A stretch of 64,000 nucleotides of DNA from Gonocerus acuteangulatus. Taxonomy: Eukaryota; Arthropoda; Insecta; Hemiptera; Coreidae. The notes below the pieces were generated by a model. It worked only from the letters and a program-made list of their open reading frames with translations. It made no database searches and was not told the origin of the DNA. How positions within the stretch are numbered: the stretch's first letter is position 1; every line of letters starts with the position of its first letter. The DNA is taken from NCBI GenBank assembly GCA_946811695.1, contig OX328132.1, forward strand, positions 93,258,538-93,322,537, given 5' to 3'. The translations under genes were made by a program, and so were the position numbers. Shown piece after piece: positions 54,830 through 64,000 of this stretch.

Positions 54830-55930
54830 ACTGGAACGTACACGAGCGGCTCAGCGCTACAAGCTACGAAAGCTGCTACAGAAGAAGGGACTAAGAGCGA
54901 TAAGGGTCGTCCATTGCAAGGATCCTCACTCTAAATTTTTATTTATTTATTTGTTGAATTTGTTACGCTTTATGGCGATGTACACCTTACATTCTCTCTA
55001 CAAGCTTCAGGCTTCAAGCGCCTTACGTGGTTTTAGCCAGTTTTCAGGTATATTCAAGGATAGTGAGTCATTTTTATTCGTCAAGAAATTTTATTTCCTC
55101 GACAGCAGCAACTATTTGCGAAGACGTATGTTAAATCAAAGATTATTTTGGAGGATCCTCTCAAAAGGGTATTTTTAAAAATGTCTAATGCCAGATAAAA
55201 ATTCTGTATAATTATTATTCAGTCTATTTCCTTTATTAGCACCAATTTTATGATGGAGGAAAGCAAAATAATAATAAAAATCTATGTAAGAGTACAGTAT
55301 CATAAATAGGGTTAAAAGTATAGTGTTTTATCATAACCATAAAAATATACCACAGTGACAGGAATGTATTACAAACATTAGAAATATATTACATGATTAT
55401 AGCTATTATAAGGTCATTATTTCAATAATATGTTTAGATATTATATGCAGCTATCTTGTTAATACACACCTTTGACATTTTCCTATCTGTTTAATTAAAT
55501 AAATTATTTTAAATTGGTAACGAAAAGACGTTTTGGTTTGGATGCCAATTAATATTGGAAAAGGGAATTTTTAGTCTAACCATGAGCTTAAGGCCGACCC
55601 TAACAATTTGTTTTTATTATTATCGAATGATGCCAGTCACGTTTTATTGCATTGTGGAGGCAATGTCCCTTAATTTGTATCTGCTGTCCTTGATTAATTT
55701 GTCGTTGCGATGGTAAATTTTTTGCGCTTAATGTAGACAAAATAAATAAATTAGTACGAGAGGAAAAGTCACCTACCTAGTCTGAACGGGATATTACCGA
55801 GAACGTACTGGAAATGACAGGGGACTACTTCCTTAATACGAGTGAAATAGACACAGGAAAGGGTTCCGAAGTGAAGCAGAACAAAGCAATAATTGCTCCG
55901 ACGAATTCAACAAATATTTAACTTGCTACA
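54830..55930. other. No gene identified
   Basis: Begins with a possible second MITE end; TAAGGGTGGTCGTCCACTGG at 54825 recurs as TAAGGGTCGTCCATTGCAAG at 54902. Otherwise AT-rich sequence without supported features. Confidence 0.35.
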
Positions 55931-55932
55931 AC

Positions 55933-55990
55933 AAGCGGCGCTTCGTGCTACAGATCCAAATATTTTTGGATCTGTAGCACGAAGCCGCTT
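55933..55990. repeat. 58-bp palindrome capping the 105-bp array
   Basis: Left arm GCTTCGTGCTACAGATCC and right arm GGATCTGTAGCACGAAGC are exact complements; the arms total about 28 bp. It marks the end of the tandem array and an inverted fold. Confidence 0.85.
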
Positions 55991-56560
55991 TGAGCCTCCC
56001 GCTCGAACAGGCTTGCAGTAGACGATGCTTCATACGATTCAATGTAATTGGATCTATAACGGGTGTTCCTTCCGAAGCAGCTTCCGTAGCTTGATGCGCA
56101 GCGCCGCTCGTAAAAGCTTCCAGTGGACGATGTCTCAAAGAATTCAATGTAGTTGGATCTATAACGGGTGTTTCTTCCAAAAAGCTTCCGCAGCTTCATG
56201 CACAGCGCCGCTCGTATAAGCTTCCAGTGGACGATGTCTCAAAGGATTCAATGTAGTTGGATCTATAACGGGTGTTTCTTCCAAAAAGCTTCCGCGGCTT
56301 CATGCGCAGCGCCGCTCATATAAGCTTCCAGTGGACGAGGCCTCATAAGATTTAATGTAGTAGGATCTATAACGGGAGTTTCTTCCGAAACAGCTTCCGC
56401 AGCTTGATGCGCAGCGCCGCTCCTATAAGCTTCCAGTGGACGAGGCCTCATAGGATTTAATGTAGTAGGATCTATAACGGAAGTTTCTTCCGAAACAGCT
56501 TCCGCAGCTTGATGCGTAGCGCCGCTTGTATACGCTTCCAGTGGACGATCCCACTAATAC
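55985..56560 (-). repeat. 105-bp tandem repeat encoding a 35-residue motif (about 5.5 units)
   Basis: Spacing of GGATCTATAACGG at 56050, 56155, 56259, 56363 and 56468 gives units of 104-105 bp. On the minus strand the unit translates as TPVIDPTTLNLMRPRPLEAY then RSGAAHQAAEAVSEE. A unit of exactly 35 codons and a Ser/Ala/Glu-rich translation suggest a former repetitive protein, but 1-bp losses in two units put consecutive repeats in different frames. The motif is not recognised. Confidence 0.7.
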
Positions 56561-56835
56561 ATTTCTTACAGCTCAATTGCAGGCAAACATTTCGATAAGA
56601 CTACCTCAGTTGAAGGGAAAAGGTTGAAGTGTTGGTTTCGTTCCATTGAACATTTTTTTTTTTTTTTTTTTTATTTATTTATTTATTTTTTTAATTCTTG
56701 ATGAAAGGCGGCTTATTATTTGAAAGATTAATAAATTTCCTACCTACTAGGACCAGGCATAAATTTAGATAGAAATACTTAAGGTAGAGACCACAAGTCT
56801 TGGAGTTTCGGAAGTGTTGGTTCCGTTCCATTGAA

Positions 56836-57520
56836 GGTGAAATCCCCAAACAAACATAAATGTGAAATAGAGGCCAAGTTCCTCCCCTCACAAAGAAACA
56901 CGCCTTACCATCCAACCCTCCAAAAAAGTAGTATGAGTTGGTGTATTAAGTGCACCATATTTTCAACCAAAAATATTTGCCAATACAAGAGATGATACAA
57001 GAAAGAAATGTCCAAGTTCATTACTTAGAAGACCTCATAGTTACTTACTAAGAACAGTAAAGACACTTCAAATGTCCTTTAAAAACAACAATAAAAATAC
57101 TTATATCTAGTTACTAAAATATCACTTTCCTCAACCAGGTATATTCTTAAACTTGGCAATGTTTTGTGCCGAAATTATCTTTAGAGAGAAAACTAAACAT
57201 TGCCAACTTTAAGAATATACCTGGTTGAGGAAAGTGATATTTTAGTAACTAGATATAAGTATTTTTATTGTTGTTTTTAAAGGTAATTTGAAGTGTCTTT
57301 ACTGTTCTTGGTAAGTAACTATGAGGTCTTCTAAGTAATGAACTTAGACATTTCTTTCTTGTATCATCTCTTGTATTGGCAAATATTTTTGGTTGAAAAT
57401 AAGGTGCACTTAATACACCAACTCATACTACTTTTTTTGAGGGTTGGATGGTAAGGCGTGTTTCTTTCTGAGGGGAGGAACTTGGCCTCTATTTCACATT
57501 TATGTTTTTTTTGGGGATCT
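56836..57520. repeat. Foldback hairpin of copy C (~330-bp arms)
   Basis: AATCCCCAAACAAACATAAA at the left is mirrored by ACATTTATG and TTTTTTGGGGAT at the right; AATAGAGGCCAAGTTCCTCC, ATGATACAAGAAAGAAATGT and CTCAACCAGGTATATTC are mirrored. The loop is about 25 bp. Confidence 0.9.
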
Positions 57521-57659
57521 CATTACTTTTTTCTAAGTATTAAATAAAATTTAGTTCCCGCATACCTATTGGCTTTTGTACTTCATATAAAACCAGGGTC
57601 TTTGGATTCTGCATAAAGTTCTCCTTACTGCTTGATATTTCATACCAATAATCAACCTG

Positions 57660-57970
57660 CATACATCTAATCACTTGACTAGAAAAGTTAGCAGCTCTTC
57701 CAGATGACATTACTCTAGAGAACAAATTGATTGCTCTCTTAACTAAACTATTACACTGTAAAATACAGGAACCTTATCTCGAGGATAAATATCACAATAG
57801 GGAAAGTGTAGAAGGCCTTCAAGAAAAAGATAAGAACAAAGACGATACATTTTGGGTTTGTGATCCTAAACTTTGTAATTTAGATGGCTCGTCTTGGAAA
57901 AACTTTATTTACTACATTTAGGAAAGAAGTCCCAACTGTTGTTGTTAAGATGCGTCGAAATGTTTTTTAA
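57660..57970 (+). pseudogene. Conserved ORF remnant in Helitron-like element (copy C)
   Basis: Reads LIALLTKLLHCKIQEPYLED, RESVEGLQEKDKNKDDTFWV then CDPKLCNLDGSSWKNF without internal stops, but an internal ~50-bp deletion removes the ALKYIMQ segment present in the other copies. Confidence 0.5.
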
Positions 57971-58079
57971 AACATCCATTATAGGTTCTCCTTACCAAGA
58001 CGATTCATTTGTTCAGAAGGAATGATGGCTTTCCGATGGAACAAAAAGTACAAAACGTCATAGGTAATATGACACTCCC

Positions 58080-58545
58080 GTTGCCAAGTTTGGTCAAAAT
58101 AGGCCAAACGGTGTGAATTTGTATGAGGAACAAACATACAGACAGACAGCTGAAAGACCTTTTTTACCTAGCCTAGTGCATTCCCCGGACCAAGGCCTAC
58201 CTGTGTGCCAAGTTTGGTCAAAATCGGTCAAATGGAGTGAATTTGTGTAAGGAACAAACATGCAGACAGACAGCCGATAGACGATTTTGACTAGCCTATG
58301 AAACTACCCGGAGAAAGACCGACATGTGTGTCAAATTTTGTCAAAATCGGTCAAACGGTGTGTATTTGTATAAGGAACAAACAGGCAGGCAGACAGCTGA
58401 TAGACAATTTAACCTAGCCTATGATTCTCCCCGTATTAAGACCCACCTTTGTCCCAAGTTTGGTCAAAATCGGTCAAACGGTACGGATTTGTATAAGGAA
58501 CAAACATACAGACAGACAGCTGCTATAAGATTTTGACCGAGCCTA
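58080..58545 (+). repeat. Tandem array of ~118-bp units (copy C, about 4 units)
   Basis: Same unit as 11060-11780. The order of unit variants matches copy B, so B and C are closer to each other. Confidence 0.85.
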
Positions 58546-59034
58546 TATGCGTCTAATTGTTTCTTAAAACATCAAATATAGGTTCTTCATACCGAGACGA
58601 TTCATTTGGTATCCCACATCATGGTTTTCGGACGGAATGATGGGTTTCCGAAGGAAGTACAAAACTGGCACGCCCACCCCGGAAGCGGAGTCAAACACAA
58701 CTTTTCGGGATTTTTCGATTTTTTCCTTTAATAACACCCTCATATCTATCATCCTGCAAAATATCAAGTCTCTAGCATCATGGGAAGTGCCTAATAATTT
58801 TGATGAGTCAGTGAGTGAGTGAGTCCTATAAATCCCGATTTTCGATCGCTTATATCTCAGAAACTATTCGAAGTAGAATTATGAAAATTCCCAGTTTTAA
58901 TCACACAGTAGTATAATACCTGTGTAAAATTTCATAACTTTTTCTTTACCTGGTTGAAAGTTATGAGGGGGTAAAAATCGGCTCTAAGACCTCCTGTAAT
59001 ATACACACAGTATGCTTAGGCCGGAACTTGGCCT

Positions 59035-59055
59035 GGCGCACTACCGTGCGCCTAG
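59035..59055 (+). terminator. Helitron-type 3' terminal hairpin plus CTAG (copy C)
   Basis: GGCGCAC-TACC-GTGCGCC then CTAG, identical to copy A, followed by AT. Confidence 0.6.
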
Positions 59056-59748
59056 ATGTGTTTTTATTCTAGCTTTTATTCTAAGCTTTCCAAATCACAA
59101 CAGATATAAGCATTATATATAAACAGAAACGGTTATTTCAGCATTATATGAAGACCTGAAATGCTAAGTGGTAATAAGTAGTTTTTTGGGAAAGCAAAAA
59201 AAAAACAAAACATCATGACTTTAAAAAAAAATCTATATATAATGTAAAAATTATAAGTATATGACATACTCCATTGTAAAAAAAAACATTTATTTAGATT
59301 TTTTAAAAAAAAAAAAAAAACAATCCATACTAACATTACAGAAATTATTATGACAAAACGTTTGTAATCAGATCGACGCCCATAATGTATTATACCTGAT
59401 AAGTGATCTAATTCTCTCTTAATTATTGAGGATTGAGTTGAAAAACTCTCTGTTTGGTTGATCTAATGATGTCTATCATAGAGAAACGATTTTTTTTTCT
59501 GCTAAAGGGGCTGCATTTGGCGAAACTGTATTTTTTAGTACATTCTTCAGGACATACCCAGGGTAGTTTTTGTCAACTTTCAATCATGAAACGTGATATT
59601 TTCACGTGAGTCTTGATAACTTTTTTCAAAGCCTCTTCAAAAAAAAAAAAATGGCATGCTTTAAGAGCTTGAAAGGTTTTGCTGTTCTAGCAGACGGTAT
59701 AACGTTTTCAACATCTGGCATGGTCTGCATTATGGATAATTTCGCTTT

Positions 59749-59958
59749 TTACTCAATTATTGCGAAGTCTCTGTCAGCTGCCGAATTGTATTTTTCTTCT
59801 ATTGTGTTGTGTAGCACATTCCAAATATTCTGAGCTTTTTCTGTTTTTTTTTTTATTCTTCTAAAGTCCTTCATTGCACCAGGGTAATCATCGAAAGCTC
59901 TTGAATTATCATTATTTAAAGCCATGATGTCAACGAAGTGTAAGACTTTGTCATTCAA
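59749..59958 (-). other. Possible decayed coding fragment
   Basis: A 69-codon open frame rich in Asp/Asn/Lys: KVLHFVDIMALNNDNSRAFD, then an Ala/Lys-rich helical part. No splice sites or recognised domain. The A tract at about 59850 and the nearby poly(A) suggest a retroelement relic. 59060-60140 otherwise holds nothing identifiable. Confidence 0.2.
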
Positions 59959-60139
59959 CAGCAGAAGAATGTCTCTGCAACAGCGGCGCTAGTGCTATGG
60001 ACACATAGATCAACTAACACCACAGACAATCCACGAAATACACAAAGCTTATTTTGTTTGATTTTTTAAGAACTACTCGCAGCTGAATTAGCACTTAGAT
60101 CTTTTAGCAGAGACTTAGATCACATAAAAGTGAAAAAAT

Positions 60140-60910
60140 GAAAAACCTAATTTTGGCACTTTCAATCTGATATTTAAAAACAGATATCAGATTTGTTTTT
60201 AGCACATTGAAAAACCCCTAAATTCAAATTTTGGGTATATTAAAAAAAAATGTATTTTAAATTTCGCTAAGGGGTGACCCTTAACATTTTGTTAAAGCTT
60301 CACCAATCCGGCCATATGTCAAAGAATATTTACCCGATTCAAACCAAACTTGGATGGTCCATAAATACCATAATTTGACACATTTCCTTTTAATCGGGGT
60401 GTTTATACGTGTTCTGACAGCAACGTTATATACAAAAACGTTTATATTTTATTTTTATTTTGAGTGCCATTTTTTGCAAGTACCTTTTGAGATAATACAA
60501 TAGTCTTTTATATGGTTAGAAAAGTGGTTAGTCTTTCTTCTTTTGAAAGATTTCAATGACGTAAAAATCGAATTATCTCAAAGGGAGATATTGAATTTTA
60601 AAACGTCACGTTACTTTTTCACTTAAAAATTTTTAGTCTCTTCCAGACTTGGAGAAATCATTATTTTTTTATTCAATGATATTCACCACATTAAGGTTTC
60701 TTGGGGTGCTGAGTTTAAATCTGCTATTATTTTTGGTGTAAAAAAATGTATAATACTAGTTTACTTGTAATCGTGAGCATATTTTTGAATTTATTTGACG
60801 AAATATAAATTATTGTCTAACGATTATATTTTTCCTTTAATCTACTCTATAAGACAAATTAATTGGTGAAAGAATCATGTCAATATAATTTTCTAAACTC
60901 GATATAAAAT
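60140..60910 (+). repeat. Long inverted repeat, left arm (partner 63120-63890)
   Basis: Mirrors 63120-63890 over ~770 bp with many small differences. Shared blocks include CCCCTAAATTC, AATCCGGCCATAT, GAATATTTACCCGATTCAAA, AAATCGGGGTGTTT-like, TTGCAAGTACCTTT, GGTTTCTTGGGGTGCTGAGT and ATTTTCTAAACTCGATATA. Confidence 0.85.
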
Positions 60911-61964
60911 ATAAAGCACTTTCAACCTATTTTATTTTATTTCTCGGCTCCTAAGGCGCATTGGACGGAACGCTCGGACACGTGTCGACTATTTTTCCAT
61001 GTAGAATCAGTAAAAGAAGAAAAAAAAAATGGACCAGATCGGTGACCCTATCGCTGCATACTCCCCTTGTTAGATCACTTAGCATTTCAGGCCTTCATAT
61101 GTTTCTCAATCCTCAATGTTAATAAAATTGACCTTAATAGTTGTCTTGCCACAATAAACATCTCCATTAATAATTTTTCGGATAATGTTTCATGAGGATC
61201 ACCTTGATGCAGTGTTACTTACACGGTGACATCAGAAAAGTAGGGGCATTGTTCGTATGCCTTATCAGTACCCCCTCCACCTTCTGATTCCAGTCAGTCT
61301 GCTGTGTAATACTCTCTCATTTAAAGTGCATTCTTTCTGTTGCACCTGTTGTCATCCATATCTGAAGGTAAGAATTAATATATTTACTCTGTGCATTTGT
61401 AATTCTTATGTGCCCAATGTTTTTGTTAATTATTTGCATTTGATTGAACCTAGAATTACATTCGTCGGGAGTATTGTTTACGTTTGTTTTCGAAATAAAT
61501 ATGGCGACCTAACGTTTGTTCCATTGAATGTCAGATGGGTTATGGTGTGCTCAATACATATTTTTGACGGTTCAGGTTAATTAAAGTCTCGAATTTTATT
61601 AATATTAGTAGCTGATGAAATAACAATATTTCTAGAAAATAACTTCTGTTACTACTCGGGGTTGTTAAATTAGAAAAAGTATTTAGGAAAATCATTAAAT
61701 TATTAGTACATAGAAGGCAAGTTCATGAATACTCAACAATAAACCCACTACTAAATTATTTTCTACTCCAAAAGGAAAGTCTCTATCAAGATAAGCATTT
61801 TATTTGGTATCTAAAAATTATTATAAGGCTCATTAGTAGGAAACATTATTCAGAATAATAAATATATTTATTCTTTTATTTGTGAATTATGAATAATTAC
61901 TTTTGGGGTAACTTTATATTATGTTTGCTTAAAAGCATAATATAAAGGTATTCTAAAAGAACTC

Positions 61965-62110
61965 TAAATAAAAATAAAAATTTGTCAGTGAGTTCCCACT
62001 ATTCAATTATTTAATCACTTTTAAAATAATAATTCTTCTTGGATTTTTTTTTTTTTTTTTTACTTTTCTTCAAATATAAAATGGGTTTTTGGTTTTTCGA
62101 AGAATATAAA
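61965..62110 (+). repeat. Direct repeat flanking the SINE, copy 1 (partner 62335-62470)
   Basis: ACTATTCAATTATTTAATCA, CTTTTAAAATAATAATTC and TTTCTTCAAATATAAAA are repeated at 62335-62470 with small changes. Confidence 0.7.
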
Positions 62111-62118
62111 AATTCTCA

Positions 62119-62305
62119 GAGGCAGGTGGCTATGAGTACTAAGAATCCATGCCTAAGGTTGTGGGTTCAATTTCCACTGGGGGTGGTGGCTTTTCTTTGG
62201 ACAAAAAGAAACGTTATCAGCTCTATCCTGGTTCGAAAAGGGTGGTAACCTATAGAAAACCCGCCCGGAAATTTTGTGTAAATTATAAATGGACGTTAAA
62301 ATAGA
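62119..62305 (+). mobile_element. tRNA-derived SINE family 1, copy between direct repeats
   Basis: Head GGCAGGTGGCTATGAGTACT, B box GGGTTCAATTTCCAC (62161-62177), body GAAAAGGGTGGTAACCTATA and CCCGCCCGGAAATTTTG, tail TATAAATGGACGTTAAAAT. Confidence 0.75.
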
Positions 62306-62334
62306 AATAAATAAATAAGCTTTCAAATAAGCTA

Positions 62335-62470
62335 TAAATGTCAATATAAATTTGTCATTGTGTTTCCATTATTCAATTATTTATACACTTTTAAAATGAT
62401 AATTCATCTTCGAATTTTTTACATTTCTTCAAATGTGAAAAGAGAGTTTCTCGTCGAATAAGTATACCTT
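62335..62470 (+). repeat. Direct repeat flanking the SINE, copy 2
   Basis: See 61965-62110. A ~140-bp duplication is far longer than a SINE target duplication, so it is a separate event. Confidence 0.7.
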
Positions 62471-62506
62471 AGATTTTTAGTGTCACATCTAGACCAAAAC
62501 TGTTAG

Positions 62507-62543
62507 TTTTTTTTTGAGCGTCGACGGTTAGGATCATTAGCAC
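62507..62543 (-). repeat. SINE family 2 tail
   Basis: Reverse complement reads GTGCTAATGATCCTAACCGT then CGACGCTCAAAAAA. Confidence 0.5.
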
Positions 62544-63119
62544 CGCACTACGGATAGTGAATGCTACATAGAGGAAGAAATAATAGGAGTGGGGAGCAAC
62601 CTGCCGGCCGTTTGCCGAACCGTGTGTGCTTACACAAAAATATCGACGGACCGGTCGTTCTACCGGCCGGTCAATCTGCCGGACGGTGATTTTGCCGGCC
62701 CATGCACTCAAAATGCATTTAGGTCCTTCATATTTCTCGAACGAAATATTGATTTTATAATAAAACAGCCCATTGAATTTCGAGTTAGTCAGTTTGATAG
62801 TTTATGCATAATAATTTTCCAATTAAGGATTTAACGAGAAAATTAACATTTTTTAAATTGTTGCAAAATCAAAAATAAATGTATCACATACTTAAAATAT
62901 TTTTTTGAAAAAAAAACTAAGGCACTCAAACTTTCAAAAACGTTTTGCAGATTGAAAATCGGTCAGTTTGGACGGCCTCATGATTGTTTAAAATTCATTA
63001 ACAATTGTTTTGGCTTATAAATAAATTAAACATCTCTGTGACATTGGCCATTGCAAAGTGCATAAAAATACGCCTAATATGACTCTAACAAGGGAAGTAT
63101 ACAGCGGGGGGTGGTCTCA

Positions 63120-63890
63120 GTTTTTTTTTTTATATCGAGTTTAGAAAATGATATCGACATGATTCTTTCACCAATTCATTTGTTTTACATAGTAGATAAA
63201 AGAAAAAATATAATCCTTAAGCAATAATTTATATATCGTCAAATAAATTCAAAAATATGCTTAAGTTTTCAAGTAAACTAGTATTATAAATTTTTTTACG
63301 TCCAAAATAATAGCAGATTTAAACTCAGCACCCCAAGAAACCTTAATGTGGTAAATATCATTGAAAACAAAAAATAATGATATTCCCCAGTAAGCGTTTG
63401 TAGCGTTTGTAACATTTGTAAGCGAAAAAGTAACGTGAAGTTTTGAATTTCAATATCTCCCCTTGAGATTATCCGATTTTTATGTCATTGAAATCTTTTA
63501 AAAGAAGAAAGACTCCTTTTTCTAACCATATGAATGAATGTAGTATTATCTCTAAAGGTACTTGCAAAAAATGGTTCTCAAAATAAAAATAAAATGTAAA
63601 CGTTTTTGCATATAACGTCAATCCCAGAACTCGTAGAAACACCCCGATTGAAAGGAAATGTGTCTCATTAGGGCCTTTATCGACCCTCCTAGTTTAGTTT
63701 GAATCGGGTAAATATTCTTTGAAATATGGCCGGATTGTTGAATCTTTAAGACAATTTTAGGGGCCTCCCCTTAGCAAAATTTAAAATACATTTTTTTTTT
63801 GTAATATTCCCAAAATTTGAATGTAGGGGGTTTTCAATGTGCTAAAAACGAATCTAACATCCGTTTTCAAATCATTTTTTTTTTTTATAA
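63120..63890 (-). repeat. Long inverted repeat, right arm (partner 60140-60910)
   Basis: See the left arm. Identity appears around 75-80 percent, so the pair is old. Too long and too non-coding for a typical MITE end. Confidence 0.85.
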
Positions 63891-64000
63891 TGGATAACTT
63901 TTTAAATGTAGGTATATGGAATATTTTGGCAGAATAATGACTTATATAAAGTCGAGTATGTAAAACAATTTTTGATCCCCCATCTGAGTTGACGGCATCT

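Larger units (their letters stand above)
56836..59055 (+). mobile_element. Helitron-like element, copy C
   Basis: Most complete copy: hairpin 56836-57520, ORF remnant 57660-57970, tandem array 58080-58545, tail, and terminal hairpin plus CTAG ending at 59055. A ~50-bp deletion shortens the ORF remnant. Confidence 0.6.
60910..63120. other. Spacer between the long inverted repeats
   Basis: 2.2 kb holding a SINE, a short direct duplication, a SINE family 2 tail and a GC-rich stretch (62590-62710) with CCGGCCGGTCAA-like self-complementary motifs. No transposase or RT frame is visible. Confidence 0.5.

Noticed and set aside
54723..55178. 151-codon plus-strand open frame
   Set aside because: It runs across the MITE terminal repeat and an unrelated flank; no domain or codon bias supports it.

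Overview
The window reads as intronic and intergenic DNA from a large, AT-rich, repeat-laden animal genome. It is most likely an arthropod, and an insect is my best guess. The basis is GT-AG introns of 1-10 kb, long (AT)n arrays, tRNA-derived SINEs, Penelope-like, I/Jockey-type LINE, Ty3/Gypsy, hAT, PIF/Harbinger, Tc1/mariner and Helitron-like remnants, and no prokaryotic gene organisation. The species cannot be named from the sequence. There is a 200-base assembly gap at 3801-4000.

One host gene can be supported. It lies on the minus strand from about 50.9 kb down to 19.6 kb, with seven recognisable coding exons: 50821-50918, 47829-47930, 37794-37853, 32932-33148, 25339-25430, 20917-21087 and the terminal exon 19623-19802. 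All junctions are GT-AG and all reading-frame phases fit, giving the last ~305 residues of a protein that ends in a long Asp/Glu/Ser-rich tail. The 5' part lies beyond what I can find. I do not recognise the family. The terminal exon and its flank were duplicated downstream (17.8-18.16 kb); that copy keeps a splice acceptor and a short open frame but has lost the acidic tail.

The rest is mobile-element debris, region by region. 0-2.4 kb: a Penelope-like element with an inverted 5' half and inverted terminal repeats. 4.0-4.4 kb: the tail of a Gypsy pol. 4.6-7.6 kb: MITE and SINE pieces and a degenerate minisatellite. 10-12.3, 41.7-43.9 and 56.8-59.06 kb: three copies of a Helitron-like element. 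13.7-14.07 kb: a 37-bp minisatellite. 15.2-18.7 kb: transposon protein fragments. 20.4-23.2 kb: mariner and hAT MITEs and SINEs. 24.1-24.85 kb: a tandem array. 30.8-32.5 kb: a recent 886-bp tandem duplication. 33.4-34.4 kb: a Harbinger remnant. 38.3-41.1 kb: a LINE between inverted repeats. 52-56.6 kb: more terminal-inverted-repeat elements and a 35-residue coding-like tandem repeat. 60.1-63.9 kb: a pair of ~750-bp inverted repeats.

The most interesting signal is a scattered set of at least eleven hammerhead-ribozyme-like motifs between 13 and 47 kb. Four have an intact catalytic core (CUGANGA, a paired stem II, GAAA) together with a complementary stem I. Their stem III is minimal and often self-complementary (ACAUGU, ACGU), which favours paired or dimeric action. 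Many sit in foldback or palindromic insertions, two of which show target-site duplications, and are followed closely by an AATAAA-like string. Several lie inside introns of the host gene in the sense orientation.
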